Source: Leisingera caerulea DSM 24564
Lineage (GTDB): Bacteria > Pseudomonadota > Alphaproteobacteria > Rhodobacterales > Rhodobacteraceae
DNA length: 64,000 bases
Assembly: GCF_000473325.1 (NCBI RefSeq)
Contig: NZ_AXBI01000020.1
Coordinates: forward strand, 372,001-436,000
Reading direction: 5' to 3'
The notes under the pieces are model-generated. The model was not told the origin of the DNA. It searched no databases and saw nothing but the letters and a program-made list of their open reading frames with translations. Shown piece after piece: positions 1-6,803 of the stretch (positions are counted from its first letter, which is position 1; each line of letters starts with the position of its first letter). The translations under genes were made by a program, and so were the position numbers.

Positions 1-424
1 TGATGCGGTCAGGAATTCGCAAAACCGCATCCCTATGGCCGCAGAGGCGCAGCGCCTCGATGAAGAGACCGGCACTGGCGGCACCATCGACGTCATAGTC
101 CGACCAGACACCGATCCTCTGTTTGTCCCGGATTGCCTGGGCGACCCGTTTGGCCCCCTTCTCCATGTCCTGCATGGCAAACGGATCCGGCATGGTGTCC
201 TTGATCAGCGTTTTGACATAGTCCGGGAATTCCCCCGCATCCATGCCGCGCACCGCCAGGATCTTTGCAAGAAGCGGGTTTGCCCCTGCATTCTTCAATG
301 TCACCGTCTTCGCTGCCGGAACTTCGGGCAATTCCCATACCCGGCCTTTGAACGACGATATCTGCTCTGCAGTCTCAGCTGGGGGCTCATCCTGACCCGC
401 CTGGGTCTCAGCGACATTTGCCAT
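1..424 (-). CDS. RecJ-like DHH exonuclease, partial (N-terminal part only)
   Basis: The reading frame starts at an ATG at 424, behind a GAGG ribosome site, and runs off the left edge after 141 codons. Residues 104-120 read IGVWSDYDVDGAASAGL, matching motif I (DYDVDG) of RecJ-type DHH phosphoesterases, which degrade single-stranded DNA 5'-3' in recombination and repair. The preceding stretch (residues 79-99, starting MPDPFAMQDMEKG) also fits RecJ N termini. It is divergent from the HD-domain gene at 595. The family call is well supported. The missing C-terminal part prevents a check of the DHH and DHHA1 motifs. It may be an accessory plasmid copy, because the motif flank is unusual (VWSDYD where VFGDYD is common). 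Confidence 0.75.
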   Translation of the reverse strand, partial: MANVAETQAGQDEPPAETAEQISSFKGRVWELPEVPAAKTVTLKNAGANPLLAKILAVRGMDAGEFPDYVKTLIKDTMPDPFAMQDMEKGAKRVAQAIRDKQRIGVWSDYDVDGAASAGLFIEALRLCGHRDAVLRIPDRI

Positions 425-500
425 CAGGGCCTCATAAATTTGCGAAATAGCTTTCCGCACAATCCCGCATCCGGCGGGGTCAGTAAAGGGATATTGTTAT

Positions 501-544
501 TTTTTCGCATATTCTGTTGCCATCATTTAGTTTTTCGCCAATAT
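501..544. promoter_or_regulatory. TTTTCGCA / TGCGAAAA motif, two copies between divergent genes
   Basis: The divergent recJ-like/HD intergenic region holds TTTTTCGCATATT at 501-513 and a variant TTTTTCGCC at 531-539. On the minus strand the first reads TATGCGAAAAA toward the recJ-like start. This octamer recurs in front of many genes in the window; binding function is inferred. Confidence 0.4.
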
Positions 545-594
545 ATAGACGACCCGCCCCGCGATTGGAAAACAAGAAGACAGGATGCAATGCC

Positions 595-1263
595 ATGGAT
601 GGTGGGAACATCAATTACGAACATGCTGAGCGGCAGGTGAATGACCGCTGCATCGAACTGGTTGATGGCAACCTGTTCGATCCGCTGGCGCCGGATCCGT
701 CCCTGATGACGCTCGAAGTCATCGCGGCCGCCCTGGCCAATAACACCCGGTTTGCAGGTCAAGCAAAGAGCTTCTACTCGATCGCACAGCATTCGGTTCT
801 CGTGGGCGCTCTTTCCCCGCAGGACATGGCTGCGCAGCGCTGCGCGCTCCTGCATGACGCGGATGAGTGTTTTGGCCTCCCGGATCTTCCGACGCCGGTG
901 AAGCCGCATATGCCTGATTACGTGGCTGCTCAAAAGAGGATCGGCGCGGCTGTGGATGGCAGGTATGGCATCTCAGAGGATGATCATAAGAGGACCAAGC
1001 CCGCTGACAGGCAGGCTCTCTTGATCGAAAAGCACGCACTGAAAAACCCGCGGAATGCCGGCTACTGGAATATCTGGTCAGCAGGGGTCGAAATGCCGTC
1101 ATGGGTCCGCATTGACCCGTTGCCGCCAGAGGCGTCCATGGAGCTGATCCTGTCAGCAATGGATCGTGTCTTCGAAATGGATCTGCCGATTTCAGCCGAA
1201 TGGCTCAGCTCTCTGGATGGCTTCGATGTTGATCCAGAATTCGAGCCAACGCCGATGGCTTAG
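595..1263 (+). CDS. HD-domain phosphohydrolase-like protein
   Basis: A 222-residue protein. His66 (in SIAQHSVLVG) and the His87-Asp88 pair (in LLHDADECFG) fit the metal-binding HD superfamily of the compact YfbR/phage type, which hydrolyse nucleotides or other phosphomonoesters. The substrate cannot be told from sequence. The ATG at 595 was chosen because AGGA lies nine bases upstream; the frame is open further upstream, but no better ribosome site is seen. It ends just before a bidirectional hairpin terminator shared with the convergent GapR-like gene. Confidence 0.7.
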   Translation: MDGGNINYEHAERQVNDRCIELVDGNLFDPLAPDPSLMTLEVIAAALANNTRFAGQAKSFYSIAQHSVLVGALSPQDMAAQRCALLHDADECFGLPDLPTPVKPHMPDYVAAQKRIGAAVDGRYGISEDDHKRTKPADRQALLIEKHALKNPRNAGYWNIWSAGVEMPSWVRIDPLPPEASMELILSAMDRVFEMDLPISAEWLSSLDGFDVDPEFEPTPMA

Positions 1264-1290
1264 GTGCGCCGGGGCTCCAGGAAGACAAGA

Positions 1291-1320
1291 AAGGGCGGCT
1301 GAGCCGCCCTTCTGTTTTTT
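1291..1320. terminator. Bidirectional rho-independent terminator
   Basis: A perfect 9-bp stem (AAGGGCGGC 1291-1299 with GCCGCCCTT 1303-1311) is followed by CTG and six T residues on the plus strand, ending the HD gene. The minus strand can serve the convergent GapR-like gene, whose stop lies at 1319. Confidence 0.85.
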
Positions 1321-1561
1321 ACTCCACGCCGCCGGCGCGCTTGTAGGCGTCCAGAAGGAACTCCTTCTCATCGCGCTTGTCCTTGTCCTCGCGCTTCATC
1401 TTGACGACTTTCTCGACCAGCGCGGCATCCAGACCGGCGCCCTTGCACTCGGCCTTCCATTCCTTTTTGCGGCCCGCCAGCTCTTCCGCCTCATCCAGAA
1501 GGCCCGCACAGCGATCCATATGGGAGCGGATCAGTTCTTCGGAAACGTTGGGGTCGCTCAT
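1319..1561 (-). CDS. GapR-like (DUF2312) nucleoid-associated protein
   Basis: An 80-residue, highly charged helical protein resembling the GapR/DUF2312 family: an N-terminal coiled coil, then ECKGAGLDAALVEKVVKMK and a C-terminal EKEFLLDAYKRAGG. Caulobacter GapR binds AT-rich overtwisted DNA and supports topoisomerases during replication. This copy is shorter and divergent. The start at 1561 has AGGAG six bases upstream; the frame upstream of it looks non-coding. The TGCGAAAA motif lies about 115 bp upstream (1677-1684). A role in plasmid DNA organisation is inferred. Confidence 0.75.
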   Translation of the reverse strand: MSDPNVSEELIRSHMDRCAGLLDEAEELAGRKKEWKAECKGAGLDAALVEKVVKMKREDKDKRDEKEFLLDAYKRAGGVE

Positions 1562-1676
1562 ATCAATCTCCTGTTCTTCTGAGCTCGGCAGCAATCGCCT
1601 TCGGTGTTGAGTGCCACCAGGCATGTGCGCAATGTCCGCTTCAGCCTGGCAGCGCCTCAAGCGAGGCTGCATCATA

Positions 1677-1684
1677 TTTTCGCA
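1677..1684 (-). promoter_or_regulatory. TGCGAAAA motif upstream of the GapR-like gene
   Basis: The minus strand reads TTATGCGAAAATATG, about 115 bp before the ATG. It is one of the recurring gene-directed octamers. No clear -35/-10 pair was seen around it. Confidence 0.4.
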
Positions 1685-1698
1685 TAATAGCCAGCGCC

Positions 1699-2034
1699 TC
1701 AGGCGAACGGCAGCGGCTTCTGAGCGTTATCCACATTCCTCGCGCGCAGCGCCTGGACCCGCTCCACTTTGGCCATATCCCCGCGCAGACGGGCGACATG
1801 CTCGACAGGCCCGTACCGGTCCGTCTGAACCGCGCCGGCCGCGAGTGCCCGGGCCTTCATGGTCAGGGAAACATCGAAATGCACCCAGCTTGCCTTGGGC
1901 GGCTGCTGCAGCCATTTCCTGCTCATTCCAATCTCGTCTGCCATCGCCAACAGCTCATCCAAGCTGTCCGCCCACATGTGGCACATGATCATGCCGCGGT
2001 ATGGGTGGCGCGCTGTATCAACATAGACCGCCAT
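1699..2034 (-). CDS. DUF4031 domain protein
   Basis: A 111-residue protein beginning MAVYVDTARHPYRGMIMCH, the typical N terminus of DUF4031 (M-x-VYVD...GR...H), with MWADSLDELLAMADEIG after it. The family is common on phages and plasmids and its function is unknown. The start at 2034 overlaps the end of the upstream gene by 17 bases and is preceded by a G-rich site (GGGAGGG), which suggests translational coupling. Confidence 0.7.
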   Translation of the reverse strand: MAVYVDTARHPYRGMIMCHMWADSLDELLAMADEIGMSRKWLQQPPKASWVHFDVSLTMKARALAAGAVQTDRYGPVEHVARLRGDMAKVERVQALRARNVDNAQKPLPFA

Positions 2035-2584
2035 GATCAGCGCCCTCCCCTTCCGGCAGCTCGTCAAACACCGAAAACTCTTCGATGTACTCTTCAAAGA
2101 GGCAGTTCCCCGACAAACGCAGCGTGACGCCGCTCGGCAGCTCAGCCTGCAGGGCTGTGAGGACGCTGCTTGCGCAGCCGGAGCTTCCATCACGGGTCGC
2201 CCAGGCGCCGGAGACAATCACCTCCTGAGCGTCCAGCAACTTCCCGGCCGCGGCCAAGGCGGCAGCCTCCTGGTCGGCGTGCTGGAGCCCGAATCCGCCG
2301 GCCCGCCCTTCCCAGCCGGGATATGGCGCCTCCCCGCTATCGCACCCCCAAACCCGCGCCGCGAGCATGCTGCGGGCCGCCGCGGTTTCCAGCTTCGCGG
2401 CTATTGCGCGTGTGAGGCCGGAAGGGACCCGCTCGGAGAATGCACCATCGATCACAATCAGGCCGTCAGCCGCCTCGATATCCTCGAAGATCCCTCCGAT
2501 CACCTCGGCAAGCTTCCAGTCCGCGACCTCGGCGCTGCCGGACACAAAGACCGATCCCGGATGGACCAGCACCAGGACTTTCAT
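2018..2584 (-). CDS. Hypothetical protein
   Basis: A 188-residue acidic alpha/beta-looking protein beginning MKVLVLVHPGSVFVSG. Hydrophobic beta-like strands include ADGLIVIDGAFS and AQEVIVSGAWATRDGSSGCA. No family is recognised. The start overlaps the stop of the preceding gene as ATGA (2581-2584), and the DUF4031 gene overlaps its end, so 3252-1699 is one co-translated unit. Confidence 0.6.
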   Translation of the reverse strand: MKVLVLVHPGSVFVSGSAEVADWKLAEVIGGIFEDIEAADGLIVIDGAFSERVPSGLTRAIAAKLETAAARSMLAARVWGCDSGEAPYPGWEGRAGGFGLQHADQEAAALAAAGKLLDAQEVIVSGAWATRDGSSGCASSVLTALQAELPSGVTLRLSGNCLFEEYIEEFSVFDELPEGEGADHGGLC

Positions 2585-3252
2585 GGCTCCATTTCCGGTT
2601 CATAGTCTGAGTGGCAGTGGTCCGGCTCGATTTCGTCCACCAGGCTGGCATCTTCCATGATGGGCTCCAAGGCCCGCTCGCGATCCAGCTCGGCCTGCAG
2701 GTATTCAGTGAAGGGCGCCCAGGCATGGCGGCAGAAAGCGCGGAACTTGGGGTTCTCGCTGAACTGAACGGGATTCCCGCAATCCTTCAGAAACGCATGT
2801 GTCATTGCGTAATGGACCAGCGAGCTCACCTGCTGATCCTCGGGCTCATCAGGCTTGTACTGGTAGTGCTCACGAAGGGTCATGCGGATTTCATTGGCAA
2901 CGGCGACACTGATCTCGCCCTCCGCCCGCATCTCATTGACCGAACCGCGGACCACACTGAGCGTTTTACGGAAATCCGTCTTCCGCGTGTTGAAGCCGAA
3001 CAGCTTCGAGCCGATGTAATCGCTTCCGATATCCGCCAGCCACTCCCGCCAGTCGGACTCTCCGCAGTTCGGAAAATGCGCGGTGCCTTTGCCCCAGGGT
3101 GTCATGACGGAAAGCTCGATTGCGGTGTTTTCTGCGCCCAGGTGATCCACCCAGGACTTATGCTTCACAATAAAGCTGGACCGGCGGATGCGGTGCTCAA
3201 ATACTTCGAAACCGCTTTCCTCAACACTATTTTTCGCAGTCCTTGGTGCCAC
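2581..3252 (-). CDS. Hypothetical protein
   Basis: A 223-residue protein starting at GTG 3252, with GAGG eight bases upstream. It is mixed charged, contains several Trp residues, and has a very acidic C terminus (EIEPDHCHSDYEPEMEP). No domain is recognised. It is the first gene of a three-gene coupled run. A TTTTCGCA octamer overlaps its 5' coding end (3231-3238) and another lies upstream (3360-3367). Confidence 0.6.
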   Translation of the reverse strand: MAPRTAKNSVEESGFEVFEHRIRRSSFIVKHKSWVDHLGAENTAIELSVMTPWGKGTAHFPNCGESDWREWLADIGSDYIGSKLFGFNTRKTDFRKTLSVVRGSVNEMRAEGEISVAVANEIRMTLREHYQYKPDEPEDQQVSSLVHYAMTHAFLKDCGNPVQFSENPKFRAFCRHAWAPFTEYLQAELDRERALEPIMEDASLVDEIEPDHCHSDYEPEMEP

Positions 3253-3359
3253 TGTTTGACCCTCAATACTTCACATTGCTGCTGCGGAATTCCGAGATCT
3301 TAGGCTGGCTCCGCGAACGGGAAATGCAGCCCTGGCACGGGCTGCACTGGCGACTTTCT

Positions 3360-3367
3360 TTTTCGCA
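3360..3367 (-). promoter_or_regulatory. TGCGAAAA motif upstream of the three-gene run
   Basis: The minus strand reads ATTGCGAAAAAG, 108 bp before the GTG at 3252 and just past the stop of the gene at 3369. The 116-bp gap around it shows no other gene. Confidence 0.4.
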
Positions 3368-3368
3368 A

Positions 3369-4478
3369 TTACACCGCGAAGGAGATCTCTTCCTCGACCT
3401 CGTTGAGCCAGCGCTCTTCGCGCTCCGAGCGGATCGCGTTGAGCTCCCAGGCCACATCATAGGACCGGCAGCTGCGGCTGAGGTCTTTGTCCAGCACACG
3501 CACGGTCGTCCAGAGATTGAGAAGGTCTTCGGTTGCGAGGTTTTTGAGCTTCGTGTTCAGCTCCCGGAAGCTGCCGAAGCTCATATCCTGCCCGCCAAAG
3601 GCGGACAGCATCAGGTACCGGTCATCCGGACCGCCGAACTTCAGATCGCAAGCGGCGCTTTCACCGAGATCGAGCACGTTAAAACCGTCGCTCGTATAGG
3701 GCGCCATCGCCCGCTGCACCGCATCCGACAGGATTTCGGGCTCATCACGCATTGCGCGCCGCCAGCGCGTATCGAGCTGCGCGCTGAGATCCTGGCCGCC
3801 ATCGATATGACCGCTGCTGTCCCATTTGAAGTCCATCCCGATATCCCAGGACAGCATGCGGCCTGCATCTGCTTCCTGGGACTGGCGGATCATCAGATCC
3901 TTGATCATGCCGTCGCGGCTGACCTTTGGCAGGTTGTATTCGCCGGTCTCATGAAGCGTTTTCACAAATTCGCTGCGCTCGTCGACCTCTTCCATGTGCC
4001 GCAGGCCCAATTGAACCTGATTGCCGATCGACCCGCAGTCCGGCTGGGAAGCAGCCTGATCCAGATCGGGCGAACCGGCGCGATAGGTCTTCTGGGAGCG
4101 GCAGAAACTGACGAAGGACTGCCAGTCCATTTCGCGGATCTCAGCAAGCAGCTTGCGCTGTTCACGCGACGCGCCTTTCAGGCCCGATGCCTGCTGCAGG
4201 CATGAATCTGCCACAATGCGCCAGTTATCATTGTCGATGACCGCGATGCCATTGCGTCCCAGGTCCAGGTTTTCCTGCTCATTTGCCTTGTATCCCAAGG
4301 CGATCAGAACAGTGAACGACCGCGGAACCTCCCCTTCCCCTTCAAAGAACAGATGGTGCTTAAGCCCGCCCTCATGCAGGAACTGGCCTGTCCGCTGAAT
4401 ATCGCGGTAGCGAAGGGAGGGCGGCAGCGCCCCTGCTTCACGGGATTGATCAAGGGATGCGGGGGTGTGGGCGTTCAT
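3369..4478 (-). CDS. Hypothetical protein (369 residues)
   Basis: The frame is open from 4607, but the ATG at 4478 is preceded by GGAG at six-base spacing and begins a normal-looking protein (MNAHTPASLDQ). The body is soluble and charged. It includes YRDIQRTGQFLHEGGLKHHL near the N terminus and a C-terminal helical segment ending NEVEEEISFAV. No family is recognised and no signal peptide or membrane segment is seen. It is transcribed away from the tmRNA gene. Confidence 0.6.
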   Translation of the reverse strand: MNAHTPASLDQSREAGALPPSLRYRDIQRTGQFLHEGGLKHHLFFEGEGEVPRSFTVLIALGYKANEQENLDLGRNGIAVIDNDNWRIVADSCLQQASGLKGASREQRKLLAEIREMDWQSFVSFCRSQKTYRAGSPDLDQAASQPDCGSIGNQVQLGLRHMEEVDERSEFVKTLHETGEYNLPKVSRDGMIKDLMIRQSQEADAGRMLSWDIGMDFKWDSSGHIDGGQDLSAQLDTRWRRAMRDEPEILSDAVQRAMAPYTSDGFNVLDLGESAACDLKFGGPDDRYLMLSAFGGQDMSFGSFRELNTKLKNLATEDLLNLWTTVRVLDKDLSRSCRSYDVAWELNAIRSEREERWLNEVEEEISFAV

Positions 4479-4557
4479 GTTGCTCTCCAATCTCTTGCAC
4501 TTGCCTGCGCCTGCTGACCAGCAAGCTATGACACCAGGCTGAAAATGAGTCGTCATT

Positions 4558-4565
4558 TTTTCGCA
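4558..4565 (-). promoter_or_regulatory. TGCGAAAA motif
   Basis: The minus strand reads AATGCGAAAAAATGACG, about 80 bp before the ATG at 4478. Related but weaker copies (TTTTGCGAAATT at 4615-4626, TATGCGAATT at 4661-4670) lie between this gene and the tmRNA gene. Confidence 0.4.
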
Positions 4566-4692
4566 TTTCTGATTTCCGCATTGCACTGAAAGGCACCTCA
4601 GGGTCAAGCGGCTATTTTGCGAAATTCTTTATTTTTTCACTCTTGCGCCTCTCGTGAGAATATGCGAATTTCCTTCCTGTCAGCATGCTGAC

Positions 4693-4757
4693 TATGAGCA
4701 TAAACGCGCTCGGAATAGACGTTCAGGACTGGGGGGCGGTACCCCACAGCTCCACCA
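4693..4757 (+). ncRNA. tmRNA acceptor piece
   Basis: It ends with genome-encoded CCA at 4755-4757. The T arm is TGGGG (4730-4734), loop GGCGGTA (4735-4741) and CCCCA (4742-4746). The loop lacks the usual TTCRA sequence, which is odd. GACGTTCA (4718-4725) can form the P2 helix with TGGCGTT of the coding piece, with one bulged T. The 5' boundary is uncertain. Confidence 0.85.
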
Positions 4758-4758
4758 T

Positions 4759-4845
4759 ATCCAGACCAGTGAGGTCGGCCGCGGGAAAACAGTAGGACAC
4801 CCCAAGCCGTAAAGGAGCCTCAAGCCGAAGCAAGGGGGTCTGGAT
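4759..4845 (+). repeat. Inverted repeat closing the excised tmRNA loop
   Basis: ATCCAGACC (4759-4767) is perfectly complementary to GGTCTGGAT (4837-4845). It stacks onto the acceptor stem of the precursor and holds the two pieces together before processing. The interior of the loop shows no other feature. Confidence 0.85.
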
Positions 4846-4850
4846 TTGAT

Positions 4851-5040
4851 GGGGCTGAAACAGGATCGACTGGCGTTCAAAGGGGTAAGCTTTGCTTCGG
4901 TGAGGAACCACCGTTATCGGTCCAACGAGTACAACTGCAAACGCAAACCGTGCTCCCGCACTCGCCCTGGCTGCCTGAGGCAGCCGGCGCAAGCGGAACC
5001 TAAGCCCTGACGGATAGCACCGTCAGGCGGGGCCTCAGGG
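4851..5040 (+). ncRNA. tmRNA coding (mRNA-like) piece
   Basis: It starts GGGGCTGAAACAGGATCGAC, like other tmRNA 5' ends. It contains a small CGGTG/CACCG hairpin that fits pseudoknot 1, the tag codons, and helix GGCTGCC-TGA-GGCAGCC (4969-4985) with the stop codon in the loop. A strong hairpin CCTGACGG/CCGTCAGG follows near 5006-5027. The 3' end is approximate. Confidence 0.85.
4937..4978 (+). other. tmRNA proteolysis-tag reading frame
   Basis: GCA AAC GCA AAC CGT GCT CCC GCA CTC GCC CTG GCT GCC TGA encodes ANANRAPALALAA. The hydrophobic LAA end is the classic degron recognised by ClpXP. Alphaproteobacterial tags usually begin AND; here the third residue is Ala instead of Asp. Confidence 0.9.
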
Positions 5041-5118
5041 AGCCTGGCAACAGAATCCCTGGATACTCCCGCGACAATCCTCAACAAGAATATCCAGCCA
5101 CCGGCTGAACTCCACATT

Positions 5119-5733
5119 TTGAATACGAAGCACATACCAGAAAACAATGCTCCTCCGGTTTCTTTCCGGACCTTCCATGACCGGACTTTGGCGGTCTTCT
5201 CCCCCTCCCCTCTTCCACATCATGAGCCGGACTTCGTGTCTGGCTCCGGATCCGCCTATTGGGACATGGCGCAAGGCGTCATTCGCTGCTCGGATCATTG
5301 GGCCGGGCACAACGGCTGCACAGGCCAGGCCTCTTGTGTCTGGAGCTATTCCGGCATCATTGACCAGGGCGCCTGGGCTACGGGATATTGCGCCTATGGC
5401 GATTTCCATTCCCGGGTGGCGCTTCCGATCTTCCACGCCATAACCGCTGAAGACACAGCGGCGGCTGATCTGCTCCATTCCGCGGGAGGCGCCCTGCCCT
5501 ACCCGGATTGGCTTGCCTCTGGGCTCGATGTGCCCCCTTGGGCACAAAGGGTGTTCCCCGGCCCCGCGCTGATCCCGCCTGCGGCTCGCGCATTATTCCG
5601 CCAGACCCCTGGGCTGCGGCACGCGGTCAGCGCCGACCCAAACCGGATCGGCCGTATTCGCGAGGGCGCAGCGCGGATCAAAATCGGATCGAGGTTAAGC
5701 CTGCCTGAAGATCTTTCAGAGATGTCCACATAG
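5119..5733 (+). CDS. Hypothetical protein, probable TTG start
   Basis: The frame is open from about 5011 with no ATG or GTG, so the first usable codon is the TTG at 5119, giving 204 residues. The central part (residues about 40-80) is rich in Trp, Cys, Gly and His (YWDMAQGVIRCSDHWAGHNG, then CTGQASCVWSY) and looks like a small structured domain, perhaps metal-binding. No family is recognised. The opposite-strand frame at 5035-5547 is judged a shadow. Start and function are uncertain. Confidence 0.5.
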   Translation: MNTKHIPENNAPPVSFRTFHDRTLAVFSPSPLPHHEPDFVSGSGSAYWDMAQGVIRCSDHWAGHNGCTGQASCVWSYSGIIDQGAWATGYCAYGDFHSRVALPIFHAITAEDTAAADLLHSAGGALPYPDWLASGLDVPPWAQRVFPGPALIPPAARALFRQTPGLRHAVSADPNRIGRIREGAARIKIGSRLSLPEDLSEMST

Positions 5734-5839
5734 ATCCGCCGCCGACGCCCTTTTACCTGCCCGTTACTCTTCTTCGCAGCTCTATATTCAAGACTGATCC
5801 GCCCCTTCGGCGGGCGACACTCGTTTGATGAGCTGCCCC

Positions 5840-6307
5840 ATGAAGAAACTTGCAGTCCTGACGCTGAGCCTTTCATCATTGCTTGGCTCCCCTGCCCTCG
5901 GGAATTACGGAACCCATGAGGTTTCTGGCAACGTAATGATTGTCGGTAACGACAATGGCGGCCTGGTTTATGACCGGATCCGGGAGGTTAAGCGCCTGAT
6001 CGCGGACAAGATCGAGATCCGCGTCACCGGGCGGCATTGCTACTCCTCCTGCACCCTCTATCTCCGCAGCCCTTACACTTGTGTCGCCCCTTACACCAAG
6101 TTCGGGTTTCATGGCCCTAGCCTGAGCGGCAAACCATTGGAGCCGGAAGCCGCGGACATGTGGCGCCAGGCGATTGCAGCCCACTACCCTGCCCCGCTTG
6201 CGAAGTGGTATTTATCCGGCCCCGCCGAACTTCTGGTCAGGCACAGAGTCATCCTCGGCAGGAACCTGGAGGAACATGGGATCAAAATTTGCGACAATCA
6301 GAATTAG
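5840..6307 (+). CDS. Periplasmic protein, ClpP/crotonase-like fold (COG3904-type), tentative
   Basis: A 155-residue protein with a signal peptide (MKKLAVLTLSLSSLLGSPALG). It then has a pattern typical of COG3904-like proteins: a region resembling the oxyanion-hole strand (GNDNGGLVYDRIREVKRLI), a Cys-Ser segment CYSSCTLYL and FGFHGPS. In active ClpP proteins a Ser sits in the position of SSC and a His in FHG, but activity is not shown. Other in-frame starts exist at 5828 (ATG) and 5825 (TTG); 5840 was chosen because it gives a canonical signal peptide. Confidence 0.55.
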   Translation: MKKLAVLTLSLSSLLGSPALGNYGTHEVSGNVMIVGNDNGGLVYDRIREVKRLIADKIEIRVTGRHCYSSCTLYLRSPYTCVAPYTKFGFHGPSLSGKPLEPEAADMWRQAIAAHYPAPLAKWYLSGPAELLVRHRVILGRNLEEHGIKICDNQN

Positions 6308-6348
6308 CCTATCGTTTCGCATGGACCCGGCCAGCCTTTCAGGTTACT

Positions 6349-6356
6349 TTTTCGCA
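6349..6356. promoter_or_regulatory. TTTTCGCA motif
   Basis: TTTTTCGCAAAAC lies 24 bp before the ATG at 6380. Unlike most copies, it reads TTTTCGCA toward the gene, although the flanking AAAA makes it nearly symmetric. A weaker TTTGCGAATAA (6776-6786) overlaps the end of that gene, before the nuclease gene. Confidence 0.35.
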
Positions 6357-6379
6357 AAACTCTGAGCAGCGGAGAAGAC

Positions 6380-6790
6380 ATGCCCGAGCATTCGATCAGG
6401 CCCTGGGCGGCCTTCCTCATGGCAGTGAAGATCGAGACCGCCCCTGCCCCGCTCCTCTATCCGGCTATGCTTGAACTGCAGGAGATGCTGCAGCCGGTTA
6501 TTGCAAGCAACCGCAGGTTTCTCGCCTCATTGGCACCGGTCCTTCAGCTGAGCGGTGAAGCAGCAGATACCGAAGGTGTTCTGGAGACCGCCAGGATGGC
6601 TATCCGCTTTGAAGCGGCGGCAACGGATGCCGCCCGGAAGATTGCCAAGAGCAGCCCGCTGGATGAGACAGCCTTAAGAGAGGCCGCACAGGCCGCACAA
6701 TACCTCGGCCACCTGGCGCTGCTCTTGAAACAAGAGACGGCACAGGTCCAGCAGGATCATTCTGCAGCACACAGATTTGCGAATAACTGA
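6380..6790 (+). CDS. Hypothetical helical protein
   Basis: A 136-residue, mostly alpha-helical, Ala/Leu-rich protein (for example MLELQEMLQPVIASNRRFL) with no signal peptide or membrane span. No family is recognised. It ends just before the secreted nuclease gene, so co-transcription is likely. Confidence 0.5.
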   Translation: MPEHSIRPWAAFLMAVKIETAPAPLLYPAMLELQEMLQPVIASNRRFLASLAPVLQLSGEAADTEGVLETARMAIRFEAAATDAARKIAKSSPLDETALREAAQAAQYLGHLALLLKQETAQVQQDHSAAHRFANN

Positions 6791-6803
6791 AATGACGGAA
6801 GCC

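Larger units (their letters stand above)
4679..5040 (+). ncRNA. ssrA: Circularly permuted two-piece tmRNA gene (ssrA)
   Basis: The gene has the alphaproteobacterial permuted order: acceptor piece, excised loop, then coding piece. Directly visible features are the 3' end CAGCTCCACCA (4747-4757), the 5' end GGGGCTGAAAC (4851), which pairs with it over seven base pairs including the G-U of alanine tRNAs, and the tag ANANRAPALALAA with its TGA inside a helix. GGAC precedes the T stem, as in E. coli tmRNA. A 9-bp inverted repeat closes the excised loop. tmRNA with SmpB rescues stalled ribosomes and tags the nascent protein for proteolysis. The outer ends are estimates: the 5' end may begin near the palindrome GTCAGCATGCTGAC (4679-4692), and the 3' end lies somewhere near 5040-5060. 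Confidence 0.92.

Noticed and set aside
35..640. 201-residue plus-strand frame at the left edge
   Set aside because: It lies opposite the RecJ-like frame, has shadow-like composition, and conflicts with the HD gene start.
5035..5547. 170-residue minus-strand frame opposite the gene at 5119
   Set aside because: It runs into the tmRNA coding piece, has low-quality composition and no recognisable motif; the plus-strand frame is more protein-like.
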